A stretch of 64,000 bases of DNA, from NCBI RefSeq assembly GCF_905404315.1, contig NC_066280.1, forward strand, positions 14,393,001 through 14,457,000, read 5' to 3'. The notes under the pieces were generated by a model that was given only the letters and a program-made list of their open reading frames with translations, was not told the origin of the DNA and did no database searches. Made by a program: the position numbers and the translations under genes. This document shows, in pieces, positions 51,963 to 63,622 of the stretch (its first letter is position 1; every line of letters starts with the position of its first letter). The stretch comes from Leptidea sinapis (Eukaryota; Arthropoda; Insecta; Lepidoptera; Pieridae).

Positions 51963-53247
51963 GATGGCCGCCGCACAAAATTATGTTTTCAGCAATATGG
52001 ATATCGTGTCCGAGGTTCTCGAGGAAGCTGAGAACAATTTTGTGATCATTTTTCAAATCCAAGATGGCCGCCGCACAAAATTATGATTTCAGCAATATGG
52101 ATATCGTGTCCAAGGTTCTCGAGGGTGAAGAAAACAATTTTGGGATCATTTTTAAATCCGAGATGGCCGCCGCTCAAAAGTATGATGACTAGATTATGGG
52201 TATCGTATCAGAGGTTCGCGAGGGTGCTGTGAACGATTTTGTGATCATTATTCAAATCCTAGATTGCCGCCGCACAAAATTATGATTTCAGCAATATGGA
52301 TATCGTACCCGAGGTTCTCGAGGGTGCAGAGAAAGATTTTTTGGTCAGTTTTCAAATCCAAGATGGCCGCCGCTCAAAAGAATGACAACTACATTATGGG
52401 TATCGTAACCCAGGTTCTCGAGGGTGCTGAGAACAATTTTGTGATCATTTTTCAAATCCAAGATGGCCGCCGCACAAAAGTATGATAACTAGATTATGGG
52501 TATCGTATCCTAGGTTCTCGAGGGTGCAGAGAAAGATTTGGTGATCATTTTTCAAATCCAAGATGGCCGCCGCTCAAAAGTATGATTTCAGCAATATAGG
52601 TATCGTATCCTAGGTTCTCGAGAGTGCAGAAAACAATTTTGGGATCATTTTTAAATCCGAGATGGCCGCCGCTCAAAAGTATGATAACTACATTATGGGT
52701 ATCGTATCCCAGGTTCTCGAGGGTGCTGAGAACGATTTTGTGATCATTTTTCCAATCCAAGATGGCCGCCGCTCAAAAGTATGATAACTACATTATGGGT
52801 ATCGTATCCCAGGTTCTCGAGGGTGCTGAGAACGATTTTGTGATCATTTTTAAATCCAAGATGGCCGCCGCTCAAAAGTATGATGACTAGATAATGGGTA
52901 TCGTATCCTCGGTTCTCGAGGGTGCAGAGAAGGATTCTGTGATCAGTTTTCAAATCCAAGTTGGCTGCCGCACAAAATTATGATTTCAGCAATATGGATA
53001 TCGTATCCTAGGTTCTCGAGAGTGCAGAAAACAATTTTGGGATCATTTTCAAATCCAAGATGGCCGCCGCTCAAAAGTATGATAACTTCATTATGGGTAT
53101 CGTATCCCAGGTTCTCGAGGGTGCTGAGAACGATTTTGTGATCATTTTTCCAATCCAAGATGGCCGCCGCTCAAAAGTATGATAACTACATTATGGGTAT
53201 CGTATCCCAGGTTCTCGAGGGTGCTGAGAACGATTTTGTAATCATTT
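51963..53247 (+). repeat. Module M, copy 4
   Basis: Matches copy 1 at an offset of 34,323 bp and copy 3 at 9,547 bp. It shares AATATAGGTATCG (near 52,594) with copy 3. Private changes include AGAGGTTCGCGAGG near 52,213, which destroys the CTCGAG core, and an AAATCCAAG tail near 52,851. Confidence 0.85.
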
Positions 53248-53655
53248 TTCCAATCCAGGATGGCTGCCGCACAAAATTATGTTTTCAGCAATATGGATAT
53301 CGTGTCAAAGGTTCTCGAGGGTGCAGAAAACAATTTTGGGATCATTTTTAAATCCGAGATGGCCGCCGCTCAAAAGTATGATAACTAGATTATGGGAATC
53401 GTATCCCAGGTTCTCGAGGGTGCTGAGAACGATTTTGTGATCATTTTTCTAATCCAAGATGGCCGCCGCACAAAATTATGATTTCAGCAATATGGATATC
53501 GTACCCAAGGTTCTCCAGGGTGCAGAGAACGATTTGGTGATCATTTTTCAAATCCAAGATGGCCGCCGCACAAAATTTTGATTTCAGCAATATGGATATC
53601 GTACCCGAGGTTCTCGAGGATGCAGAGAACGATTTGGTGATCATTTTTCAAATAC

Positions 53656-54252
53656 AAGATGGCCGCCGCACAAAACTATAATTTCAGCAATATGGATATC
53701 GTATCCCAGGTTCTCGAGGAAGCTGAGAACAATTTTGTGATCATTTTCAAATCCAAGATGGCCGCCGCACAAAATTATGATTTCAGCAATATGGATATCG
53801 TACCCGAGGTTCTCGAGGGTGCAGAGAACGATTTTGTGATCATTTTTCAAATCCAAGATGGCCGCCGCTCAAAAGTATGATAACTACATTATGGGTATAG
53901 TATCCGTGGTTCTCGATAGTGCAGAAAACAATTTTGGGATCATTTTTAAATCCGAGATGGCCGCCGCTCAAATGTATGATAACTAGATTATGGGTATCGT
54001 ATCCTAGGTTCTCGAGGGTGCTGAGAACGCTTTTGTGATCATTTTTCAAATCCAAGATGGCTGCCGCACAAAATTATGTTTTCAGCAATATGGATATCGT
54101 GTCAAAGGTTCTCGAGGGTGCAGAAAACAATTTTGGGATCATTTTTAAATCCGAGATGGCCGCCTCTCAAAAGTATGATAACTAGATTATGGGAATCGTA
54201 TCCCAGGTTCTCGAGGGTGCTGAGAACGATTTTGTGATCATTTTTCTAATCC
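53656..54252 (+). repeat. 6-mer higher-order repeat, unit 1 (597 bp)
   Basis: Order: A2, A1, B (TATAGTATCCGTGG with CTCGATAGTG), TAG-type B (TCAAATGTATG, AACGCTTTTG), A6 (GTTTTCAGC, GTGTCAAAGG), B (CCTCTCAAAAG, GGGAATCG). The same order follows twice more at offsets of 597 and 597-598 bp. Confidence 0.92.
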
Positions 54253-54849
54253 AAGATGGCCGCCGCACAAAACTATAATTTCAGCAATATGGATATCGTA
54301 TCCCAGGTTCTCGAGGAAGCTGAGAACAATTTTGTGATCATTTTCAAATCCAAGATGGCCGCCGCACAAAATTATGATTTCAGCAATATGGATATCGTAC
54401 CCGAGGTTCTCGAGGGTGCAGAGAACGATTTTGTGATCATTTTTCAAATCCAAGATGGCCGCCGCTCAAAAGTATGATAACTACATTATGGGTATAGTAT
54501 CCGTGGTTCTCGATAGTGCAGAAAACAATTTTGGGATCATTTTTAAATCCGAGATGGCCGCCGCTCAAATGTATGATAACTAGATTATGGGTATCGTATC
54601 CTAGGTTCTCGAGGGTGCTGAGAACGCTTTTGTGATCATTTTTCAAATCCAAGATGGCTGCCGCACAAAATTATGTTTTCAGCAATATGGATATCGTGTC
54701 AAAGGTTCTCGAGGGTGCAGAAAACAATTTTGGGATCATTTTTAAATCCGAGATGGCCGCCTCTCAAAAGTATGATAACTAGATTATGGGAATCGTATCC
54801 CAGGTTCTCGAGGGTGCTGAGAACGATTTGGTGATCATTTTTCAAATAC
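54253..54849 (+). repeat. 6-mer higher-order repeat, unit 2 (597 bp)
   Basis: Second turn with the same six subtypes. It enters its A2 unit from TTTTTCTAATCC rather than AAATAC, which shows where the crossover joined two phases. Confidence 0.92.
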
Positions 54850-55447
54850 AAGATGGCCGCCGCACAAAACTATAATTTCAGCAATATGGATATCGTATCC
54901 CAGGTTCTCGAGGAAGCTGAGAACAATTTTGTGATCATTTTCAAATCCAAGATGGCCGCCGCACAAAATTATGATTTCAGCAATATGGATATCGTACCCG
55001 AGGTTCTCGAGGGTGCAGAGAACGATTTTGTGATCATTTTTCAAATCCAAGATGGCCGCCGCTCAAAAGTATGATAACTACATTATGGGTATAGTATCCG
55101 TGGTTCTCGATAGTGCAGAAAACAATTTTGGGATCATTTTTAAATCCGAGATGGCCGCCGCTCAAATGTATGATAACTAGATTATGGGTATCGTATCCTA
55201 GGTTCTCGAGGGTGCTGAGAACGCTTTTGTGATCATTTTTCAAATCCAAGATGGCTGCCGCACAAAATTATGTTTTCAGCAATATGGATATCGTACCCAA
55301 GGTTCTCCAGGGTGCAGAGAACGATTTGGTGATCATTTTTCAAATCCAAGATGGCCGCCGCACTAAATTTTGATTTCAGCAATATGGATATCGTACCCGA
55401 GGTTCTCGAGGATGCAGAGAACGATTTGGTGATCATTTTTCAAATAC
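54850..55447 (+). repeat. 6-mer higher-order repeat, unit 3 (598 bp, modified end)
   Basis: The first four monomers match units 1 and 2. The fifth is a hybrid that begins as A6 (GTTTTCAGC) and continues as GTACCCAAGGTTCTCCAGG, and the sixth is an A7 unit (GCACTAAATTTTGATTTC). A2 follows again at 55,448, so the unit length is kept while its end is exchanged. Confidence 0.88.
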
Positions 55448-56111
55448 AAGATGGCCGCCGCACAAAACTATAATTTCAGCAATATGGATATCGTATCCCA
55501 GGTTCTCGAGGAAGCTGAGAACAATTTTGTGATCATTTTCAAATCCAAGATGGCCGCCGCACAAAATTATGATTTCAGCAATATGGATATCGTACCCGAG
55601 GTTCTCGAGGGTGCAGAGAACGATTTTGTGATCATTTTTCAAATCCAAGATGGCCGCCGCTCAAAAGTATGATAACTATATTATGGATATAGTATCCGTG
55701 GTTCTCGATAGTGCAGAAAACAATTTTGGGATCATTTTTAAATCCGAGATGGCCGCCGCTCAAATGTATGATAACTAGATTATGGGTATCGTATCCTAGG
55801 TTCTCGAGGGTGCTGAGAACGCTTTTGTGATCATTTTTCAAATCCAAGATGGCCGCCGCACAAAATTATGTTTTCAGCAATATGGATATCGTGTCCGAGG
55901 TTCTCGAGGAAGCTGAGAACAATTTTGTGATCATTTTTCAAATCCAAGATGGCCGCCGCACAAAATTATGATTTCAGCAATATGGATATCGTACCCGAGG
56001 TTCTCGAGGGTGCAGAGAAAGATTTTGTGGTCAGTTTTCAAATCCAAGATGGCCGCCGCTCAAAAGAATGATAACTTCATTATGGGTATCGTATCCCAGG
56101 TTCTCGAGGAT
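55448..56111 (+). repeat. Partial fourth 6-mer turn and transition
   Basis: Begins A2, A1, B, TAG-type B like the 6-mer units, then follows the order found at about 20.75-21.0 kb (offset 35,117 bp). That includes CAAAAGAATGATAACTTC and, just beyond the edge, GATTGCCGCCGCTC (21,032 and 56,149). This shows a distant paralogue within the same array. Confidence 0.8.
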
Positions 56112-56345
56112 GCTGAGAACGATTTTGTGATCATTTTTCCAATCCAAGATTGCCGCCGCTCAAAAGTATGATAACTACATTATGGGTATCGTATACCAGG
56201 TTCTCGAGGGTGCTGAGAACGATTTTGTAATCATTTTTCCAATCAAGGATGGCCGCCGCTCAAAAGTATGATAACTACATTATGGGTATCGTATCCCAGG
56301 TTCTCGAGGGAGCTGAGAACAATTTTGTGATAATTTTTCAAATCC

Positions 56346-56444
56346 AAGATGGCCGCCGCACAAAAATATGTATTCAGCAATATTGATATCGTGTCCGAGG
56401 TTCTCGAGGGTGAAGAAATCAATTTTGGGATCATTTTTAAATCC
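56346..56444 (+). repeat. Reference A3 monomer (TATGTATTCAGC subtype, 99 bp)
   Basis: Family A subtype with ATATGTATTCAGCAATATTG, GATATCGTGTCCGAGG, GAGGGTGAAGAAATCAATTTT and a TTTTTAAATCC tail. It marks the start of the recurring 19- and 20-monomer segments at about 14.35, 16.24, 19.33, 21.23, 23.22, 26.51, 56.35 and 60.13 kb. Related units with TATGTTTTCAGC are at about 28.8, 33.98, 36.97, 40.26 and 45.43 kb. Confidence 0.85.
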
Positions 56445-57641
56445 GAGATGGCCGCCGCTCAAAAGTATGATCACTAGATTATGGGTATCGTATCAGAGGT
56501 TCTCGAGGGTGCTGAGATCGATTTTGAGATCATTATTCAAATCCAAGATGGCCGCCGCACAAAATTATGATTTCAGCAATATGGATATCGTACCCGAGGT
56601 TCTCGAGGGTGCAGGGAAAGATTTTTTGGACAGTTTTCAAATCCAAGATGGCCGCCGCTCAAAAGTATGATAACTACATTATGGGTATCGTATCCCAGGT
56701 TCTCGAGGGTGAAGAAAACAATTTTGGGATCATTTTTAAATCCGAGATGGCCGCCGCTCAAAAGTATGATCACTAGATTATGGGTATCGTATCAGAGGTT
56801 CTCGAGGGTGCTGAGAACGATTTTGAGATCATTATTCAAATCCAAGATGGCCGCCGCACAAAATTATGATATCAGCAATATGGATATCGTACCCGAGGTT
56901 CTCGAGGGTGCAGGGAAAGATTTTTTGGACAGTTTTCAAATCCAAGATGGCCGCCGCTCAAAAGTATGATAACTACATTATGGGTATCGTATCCCAGGTT
57001 CTCGAGGGTGAAGAAAACAATTTTGGGATCATTTTTAAATCCGAGATGGCCGCCGCTCAAAAGTATGATGACTAGATTATGGGTATCGTATCCTAGGTTC
57101 TCGAGGGTGCAGAGAAGGATTCTGTGATCAGTTTTCAAATCCAAAATGGCTGCCGCTCAAAAGTATGATAACTAAATTATGGATATCGTATCAGACATTC
57201 TCGAGGGTGCTGAGAACGATTTTGTGATCATTTTTCAAAACCAAGATGGCTGCCGCACAAAATTATGTTTTCAGCAATATGGATATCGTGTCAAAGGTTC
57301 TCGAGGGTGCAGAAAACAATTTTGGGATCATTTTTAAATCCGAGATGGCCGCCTCTCAAAAGTATGATAACTAGATTATGGGAATCGTATCCCAGGTTCT
57401 CGAGGGTGCTGAGAACGATTTTGTGATCATTTTTCTAATCCAAGATGGCCGCCGCACAAAATTATGATTTCAGCAATATGGATATCGTACCCAAGGTTCT
57501 CCAGGGTGCAGAGAACGATTTGGTGATCATTTTTCAAATCCAAGATGGCCGCCGCACAAAATTTTGATTTCAGCAATATGGATATCGTACCCGAGGTTCT
57601 CGAGGATGCAGAGAACGATTTGGTGATCATTTTTCAAATAC

Positions 57642-57740
57642 AAGATGGCCGCCGCACAAAACTATAATTTCAGCAATATGGATATCGTATCCCAGGTTCT
57701 CGAGGAAGCTGAGAACAATTTTGTGATCATTTTCAAATCC
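57642..57740 (+). repeat. Reference A2 monomer (CTATAATTTCAGC subtype, 99 bp)
   Basis: Family A subtype with CACAAAACTATAATTTCAGC, GTATCCCAGG and the GAGGAAGCTGAGAAC variant. Its tail TGATCATTTTCAAATCC has one T fewer than usual, so the unit is 99 bp. It usually follows a unit ending in AAATACAAG and precedes an A1 unit. This A2-A1 pair is the most faithfully copied cassette in the window, recurring more than twenty times from about 15.35 kb onward. Confidence 0.85.
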
Positions 57741-57750
57741 AAGATGGCCG
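57739..57750 (+). promoter_or_regulatory. YY1-like motif CCAAGATGGCCG (representative of many)
   Basis: The 12-mer CCAAGATGGCCG spans most monomer junctions. From memory of the family, the same string forms the YY1-binding element at the 5' end of human LINE-1, and the general YY1 core is CCAT/ATGG within AAGATGGCGGC. Units following a TTTTTAAATCC tail carry CCGAGATGGCCG instead, a weaker match. This is a motif match only; binding is not shown, and the organism may lack a compatible factor. Confidence 0.3.
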
Positions 57751-57840
57751 CCGCACAAAATTATGATTTCAGCAATATGGATATCGTACCCGAGGTTCTC
57801 GAGGGTGCAGAGAACGATTTTGTGATCATTTTTCAAATCC
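57741..57840 (+). repeat. Reference family A monomer (subtype A1, 100 bp)
   Basis: Representative of the most common family A subtype. In order it has AAGATGGCCGCCGCACAAAA, TTATGATTTCAGCAATATGG, ATATCGTACCCGAGG, TTCTCGAGGG, TGCAGAGAACG and TTTTGTGATCATTTTT. Within the unit, GATATC lies at 40-45, CTCGAG at 58-63 and TGATCA at 83-88, so each is a recurrent palindromic site. It contains six CpG dinucleotides. Relatives include A3 (TATGTATTCAGCAATATTG), A4 (ATTTTCACCAATGTGG), A5 (ATCATTTCAGCAATTTGG), A6 (TGTTTTCAGC with GTGTCAAAGG) and A7 (TTTTGATTTCAGC). Confidence 0.9.
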
Positions 57841-57939
57841 AAGATGGCCGCCGCTCAAAAGTATGATAACTACATTATGGGTATAGTATCCGTGGTTCTC
57901 GAGAGTGCAGAAAACAATTTTGGGATCATTTTTAAATCC

Positions 57940-58039
57940 GAGATGGCCGCCGCTCAAAAGTATGATAACTAGATTATGGGTATCGTATCCTAGGTTCTCG
58001 AGGGTGCTGAGAACGCTTTTGTGATCATTTTTCAAATCC
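57940..58039 (+). repeat. Reference B monomer, TAG subtype
   Basis: Family B unit beginning GAGATGGCC (A to G at the second base, typical of units that follow a TTTTTAAATCC tail). It carries GATAACTAGATTATGGG, TATCCTAGG and the AACGCTTTTG variant. The GAACGC form marks a subset repeated at about 15.7, 17.6, 20.7, 22.6, 24.6, 27.9, 30.65, 36.5, 44.3, 45.0, 51.9, 54.0, 54.6, 55.2, 55.8, 58.0, 61.8 and 62.4 kb, which makes it a useful phase marker for the higher-order repeats. Confidence 0.85.
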
Positions 58040-58588
58040 AAGATGGCCGCCGCACAAAATTATGTTTTCAGCAATATGGATATCGTGTCCGAGGTTCTCG
58101 AGGAAGCTGAGAACAATTTTGTGATCATTTTTCAAATCCAAGATGGCCGCCGCACAAAATTTTGATTTCAGCAATATGGATATCGTACCCGAGGTTCTCG
58201 AGGATGCAGAGAACGATTTGGTGATCATTTTTCAAATACAAGATGGCCGCCGCACAAAACTATAATTTCAGCAATATGGATATCGTATCCCAGGTTCTCG
58301 AGGAAGCTGAGAACAATTTTGTGATCATTTTTCAAATCCAAGATGGCCGCCGCACAAAATTATGATTTCAGCAATATGGATATCGTACCCGAGGTTCTCG
58401 AGGGTGCAGAGAACGATTTTGTGATCATTTTTCAAATCCAAGATGGCCGCCGCTCAAAAGTATGATAACTACATTATGGGTATAGTATCCGTGGTTCTCG
58501 ATAGTGCAGAAAACAATTTTGGGATCATTTTTAAATCCGAGATGGCCGCCGCTCAAAAGTATGATAACTAGATTATGGGTATCGTATC

Positions 58589-59899
58589 AGAGGTTCTCGA
58601 GGGTGCTGAGAACGATTTTGAGATCATTATTCAAATCCAAGATGGCCGCCGCACAAAATTATGATATCAGCAATATGGATATCGTACCCGAGGTTCTCGA
58701 GGGTGCAGGGAAAGATTTTTTGGACAGTTTTCAAATCCAAGATGGCCGCCGCTCAAAAGTATGATAACTACATTATGGGTATCGTATCCCAGGTTCTCGA
58801 GGGTGAAGAAAACAATTTTGGGATCATTTTTAAATCCGAGATGGCCGCCGCTCAAAAGTATGATGACTAGATAATGGGTATCGTATCCTCGGTTCTCGAG
58901 GGTGCAGAGAAGGATTCTGTGATCAGTTTTCAAATCCAAAATGGCTGCCGCTCAAAAGTATGATAACTAAATTATGGATATCGTATCAGACATTCTCGAG
59001 GGTGCTGAGAACGATTTTGTGATCATTTTTCAAAACCAAGATGGCTGCCGCACAAAATTATGTTTTCAGCAATATGGATATCGTGTCAAAGGTTCTCGAG
59101 GGTGCAGAAAACAATTTTGGGATCATTTTTAAATCCGAGATGGCCGCCTCTCAAAAGTATGATAACTAGATTATGGGAATCGTATCCCAGGTTCTCGAGG
59201 GTGCTGAGAACGATTTTGTGATCATTTTTCTAATCCAAGATGGCCGCCGCACAAAATTATGATTTCAGCAATATGGATATCGTACCCAAGGTTCTCCAGG
59301 GTGCAGAGAACGATTTGGTGATCATTTTTCAAATCCAAGATGGCCGCCGCACAAAATTATGATTTCAGCAATATGGATATCGTACCCGAGGTTCTCGAGG
59401 ATGCAGAGAACGATTTGGTGATCATTTTTCAAATACAAGATGGCCGCCGCACAAAACTATAATTTCAGCAATATGGATATCGTATCCCAGGTTCTCGAGG
59501 AAGCTGAGAACAATTTTGTGATCATTTTCAAATCCAAGATGGCCGCCGCACAAAATTATGATTTCAGCAATATGGATATCGTACCCGAGGTTCTCGAGGG
59601 TGCAGAGAACGATTTTGTGATCATTTTTCAAATCCAAGATGGCCGCCGCTCAAAAGTATGATAACTACATTATGGGTATAGTATCCGTGGTTCTCGATAG
59701 TGCAGAAAACAATTTTGGGATCATTTTTAAATCCGAGATGGCCGCCGCTCAAAAGTATGATAACTAGATTATGGGTATCGTATCCCAGGTTCTCGAGGGT
59801 GAAGAAAACAATTTTGGGATCATTTTTAAATCCGAGATGGCCGCCGCACAAAATTATGATTTCAGCAATATGGATATCGTACCCGAGGTTCTCGAGGGT
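58589..59899 (+). repeat. Linker with internal 18-mer copy (offset 1,795 bp)
   Basis: The first ~1.17 kb repeats 56,793-57,965 at an offset of 1,795 bp (18 monomers), including the TTATGATATCAGC unit (56,867 and 58,662). The remainder is ordinary mixed satellite. No gene is seen. Confidence 0.8.
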
Positions 59900-62376
59900 G
59901 CAGAGAACGATTTTGTGATCATTTTTCCAATCCAAGATTGCCGCCGCTCAAAAGTATGATAACTACATTATGGGTATCGTATCCCAGGTTCTCGAGGGTG
60001 CTGAGAACGATTTTGTAATCATTTTTCCAATCAAGGATGGCCGCCGCTCAAAAGTATGATAACTACATTATGGGTATCGTATCCCAGGTTCTCGAGGGAG
60101 CTGAGAACAATTTTGTGATAATTTTTCAAATCCAAGATGGCCGCCGCACAAAAATATGTATTCAGCAATATTGATATCGTGTCCGAGGTTCTCGAGGGTG
60201 AAGAAATCAATTTTGGGATCATTTTTAAATCCGAGATGGCCGCCGCTCAAAAGTATGATCACTAGATTATGGGTATCGTATCAGAGGTTCTCGAGGGTGC
60301 TGAGATCGATTTTGAGATCATTATTCAAATCCAAGATGGCCGCCGCACAAAATTATGATTTCAGCAATATGGATATCGTACCCGAGGTTCTCGAGGGTGC
60401 AGGGAAAGATTTTTTGGACAGTTTTCAAATCCAAGATGGCCGCCGCTCAAAAGTATGATAACTACATTATGGGTATCGTATCCCAGGTTCTCGAGGGTGA
60501 AGAAAACAATTTTGGGATCATTTTTAAATCCGAGATGGCCGCCGCTCAAAAGTATGATCACTAGATTATGGGTATCGTATCAGAGGTTCTCGAGGGTGCT
60601 GAGAACGATTTTGAGATCATTATTCAAATCCAAGATGGCCGCCGCACAAAATTATGATATCAGCAATATGGATATCGTACCCGAGGTTCTCGAGGGTGCA
60701 GGGAAAGATTTTTTGGACAGTTTTCAAATCCAAGATGGCCGCCGCTCAAAAGTATGATAACTACATTATGGGTATCGTATCCCAGGTTCTCGAGGGTGAA
60801 GAAAACAATTTTGGGATCATTTTTAAATCCGAGATGGCCGCCGCTCAAAAGTATGATGACTAGATAATGGGTATCGTATCCTCGGTTCTCGAGGGTGCAG
60901 AGAAGGATTCTGTGATCAGTTTTCAAATCCAAAATGGCTGCCGCTCAAAAGTATGATAACTAAATTATGGATATCGTATCAGACATTCTCGAGGGTGCTG
61001 AGAACGATTTTGTGATCATTTTTCAAAACCAAGATGGCTGCCGCACAAAATTATGTTTTCAGCAATATGGATATCGTGTCAAAGGTTCTCGAGGGTGCAG
61101 AAAACAATTTTGGGATCATTTTTAAATCCGAGATGGCCGCCTCTCAAAAGTATGATAACTAGATTATGGGAATCGTATCCCAGGTTCTCGAGGGTGCTGA
61201 GAACGATTTTGTGATCATTTTTCTAATCCAAGATGGCCGCCGCACAAAATTATGATTTCAGCAATATGGATATCGTACCCAAGGTTCTCCAGGGTGCAGA
61301 GAACGATTTGGTGATCATTTTTCAAATCCAAGATGGCCGCCGCACAAAATTTTGATTTCAGCAATATGGATATCGTACCCGAGGTTCTCGAGGATGCAGA
61401 GAACGATTTGGTGATCATTTTTCAAATACTAGATGGCCGCCGCACAAAACTATAATTTCAGCAATATGGATATCGTATCCCAGGTTCTCGAGGAAGCTGA
61501 GAACAATTTTGTGATCATTTTCAAATCCAAGATGGCCGCCGCACAAAATTATGATTTCAGCAATATGGATATCGTACCCGAGGTTCTCGAGGGTGCAGAG
61601 AACGATTTTGTGATCATTTTTCAAATCCAAGATGGCCGCCGCTCAAAAGTATGATAACTACATTATGGGTATAGTATCCGTGGTTCTCGATAGTGCAGAA
61701 AACAATTTTGGGATCATTTTTAAATCCGAGATGGCCGCCGCTCAAAAGTATGATAACTAGATTATGGGTATCGTATCCTAGGTTCTCGAGGGTGCTGAGA
61801 ACGCTTTTGTGATCATTTTTCAAATCCAAGATGGCCGCCGCACAAAATTATGTTTTCAGCAATATGGATATCGTGTCCGAGGTTCTCGAGGAAGCTGAGA
61901 ACAATTTTGTGATCATTTTTCAAATCCAAGATGGCCGCCGCACAAAATTTTGATTTCAGCAATATGGATATCGTACCCGAGGTTCTCGAGGATGCAGAGA
62001 ACGATTTGGTGATCATTTTTCAAATACAAGATGGCCGCCGCACAAAACTATAATTTCAGCAATATGGATATCGTATCCCAGGTTCTCGAGGAAGCTGAGA
62101 ACAATTTTGTGATCATTTTCAAATCCAAGATGGCCGCCGCACAAAATTATGATTTCAGCAATATGGATATCGTACCCGAGGTTCTCGAGGGTGCAGAGAA
62201 CGATTTTGTGATCATTTTTCAAATCCAAGATGGCCGCCGCTCAAAAGTATGATAACTACATTATGGGTATAGTATCCGTGGTTCTCGAGAGTGCAGAAAA
62301 CAATTTTGGGATCATTTTTAAATCCGAGATGGCCGCCGCTCAAAAGTATGATAACTAGATTATGGGTATCGTATCC
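59900..62376 (+). repeat. ~2.5-kb block, copy 2 (offset 3,788 bp)
   Basis: Second copy of 56,112-58,588. Differences are single bases, for example AAATACTAGATGG near 61,427, where the other copy has AAATACAAGATGG. Confidence 0.9.
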
Positions 62377-62427
62377 TAGGTTCTCGAGGGTGCTGAGAAC
62401 GCTTTTGTGATCATTTTTCAAATCCAA

Positions 62428-63614
62428 GATGGCCGCCGCACAAAATTATGTTTTCAGCAATATGGATATCGTGTCCGAGGTTCTCGAGGAAGCTGAGAAC
62501 AATTTTGTGATCATTTTTCAAATCCAAGATGGCCGCCGCACAAAATTATGATTTCAGCAATATGGATATCGTGTCCAAGGTTCTCGAGGGTGCAGAAAAC
62601 AATTTTGGGATCATTTTTAAATCCGAGATGGCCGCCGCTCAAAAGTATGATGACTAGATTATGGGTATCGTATCAGAGGTTCTCGAGGGTGCTGTGAACG
62701 ATTTTGTGATCATTATTCAAATCCTAGATTGCCGCCGCACAAAATTATGATTTCAGCAATATGGATATCGTACCCGAGGTTCTCGAGGGTGCAGAGAAAG
62801 ATTTTTTGGTCAGTTTTCAAATCCAAGATGGCCGCCGCTCAAAAGTATGATAACTACATTATGGGTATCGTAACCCAGGTTCTCGAGGGTGCTGAGAACA
62901 ATTTTGTGATCATTTTTCAAATCCAAGATGGCCGCCGCACAAAAGTATGATAACTAGATTATGGGAATCGTATCCTAGGTTCTCGAGGATGCAGAGAAAG
63001 ATTTGGTGATCATTTTTCAAATCCAAGATGGCCGCCGCTCAAAAGTATGATTTCAGCAATATGGGTATCGTATCCTAGGTTCTCGAGAGTGCAGAAAACA
63101 ATTTTGGGATCATTTTTAAATCCGAGATGGCCGCCGCTCAAAAGTATGATAACTACATTATGGGTATCGTATCCCAGGTTCTCGAGGGTGCTGAGAACGA
63201 TTTTGTGATCATTTTTCCAATCCAAGATGGCCGCCGCTCAAAAGTATGATGACTAGAAAATGGGTATCGTATCCTCGGTTCTCGAGGGTGCAGAGAAGGA
63301 TTCTGTGATCAGTTTTCAAATCCAAGTTGGCTGCCGCACAAAATTATGATTTCAGCAATATGGATATCTTATCCTAGGTTCTCGAGAGTGCAGAAAACAA
63401 TTTTGGGATCATTTTCAAATCCAAGATGGCCGCCGCTCAAAAGTATGATAACTTCATTATGGGTATCGTATCCCAGGTTCTCGAGGGTGCTGAGAACGAT
63501 TTTGTGATCATTTTTCCAATCCAAGATGGCCGCCGCTCAAAAGTATGATAACTACATTATGGGTATCGTATCCCAGGTTCTCGAGGGTGCTGAGAACGAT
63601 TTTGTAATCATTTT
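62428..63614 (+). repeat. Module M, copy 5 (one monomer shorter)
   Basis: Matches copy 1 at an offset of 44,788 bp up to about 63,230, then at 44,689, so one B1 monomer is missing. The CAAAAGAATGACAACTAC variant of the other copies reads CAAAAGTATGATAACTAC here (near 62,840), the array consensus. Confidence 0.8.
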
Positions 63615-63622
63615 TCCAATCC
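63523..63622 (+). repeat. Reference family B monomer (subtype B1, 100 bp)
   Basis: Representative of family B, which differs from A in having CTCAAAAGTATGATAACTA and ATTATGGGTATCG in place of the A middle, and usually GTGCTGAGAACG after the CTCGAG core. It lacks the GATATC of family A because the bases there read GGTATCG. Other B subtypes are the TAG type (GATAACTAGATTATGGG, TATCCTAGG), the GATGACTAGATAATGGG type with TCCTCGG, and the GATCACTAGATTATGGG type with TATCAGAGG. A and B units are interspersed in irregular runs rather than in a strict dimer. Confidence 0.9.

Larger units (their letters stand above)
56112..58588 (+). repeat. ~2.5-kb block, copy 1 (offset 3,788 bp)
   Basis: Matches 59,900-62,376 at an offset of 3,788 bp (38 monomers). 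Shared private variants include GATTGCCGCCGCTC (56,149 and 59,937), CCAATCAAGG (56,238 and 60,026), GAGGGAGCTGAG (56,307 and 60,095) and GAGATCGATTTTGAG (56,513 and 60,301). The copies part at TATCAGAGG versus TATCCTAGG. Confidence 0.9.

Noticed and set aside
57789..57805. CENP-B-box-like match (ACCCGAGGTTCTCGAGG) in A1 monomers
   Set aside because: Only 7 of the 9 essential positions match on the reverse strand. A match that good is expected by chance in a sizeable fraction of 100-bp sequences, so it is not evidence for CENP-B binding.
232..62376. The same 3,788-bp offset at both ends of the window (0.2-5.2 kb and 56.1-62.4 kb) as a common 38-mer unit
   Set aside because: The subtype orders of the two pairs differ, so the equal length is most likely coincidence given the many offsets available.
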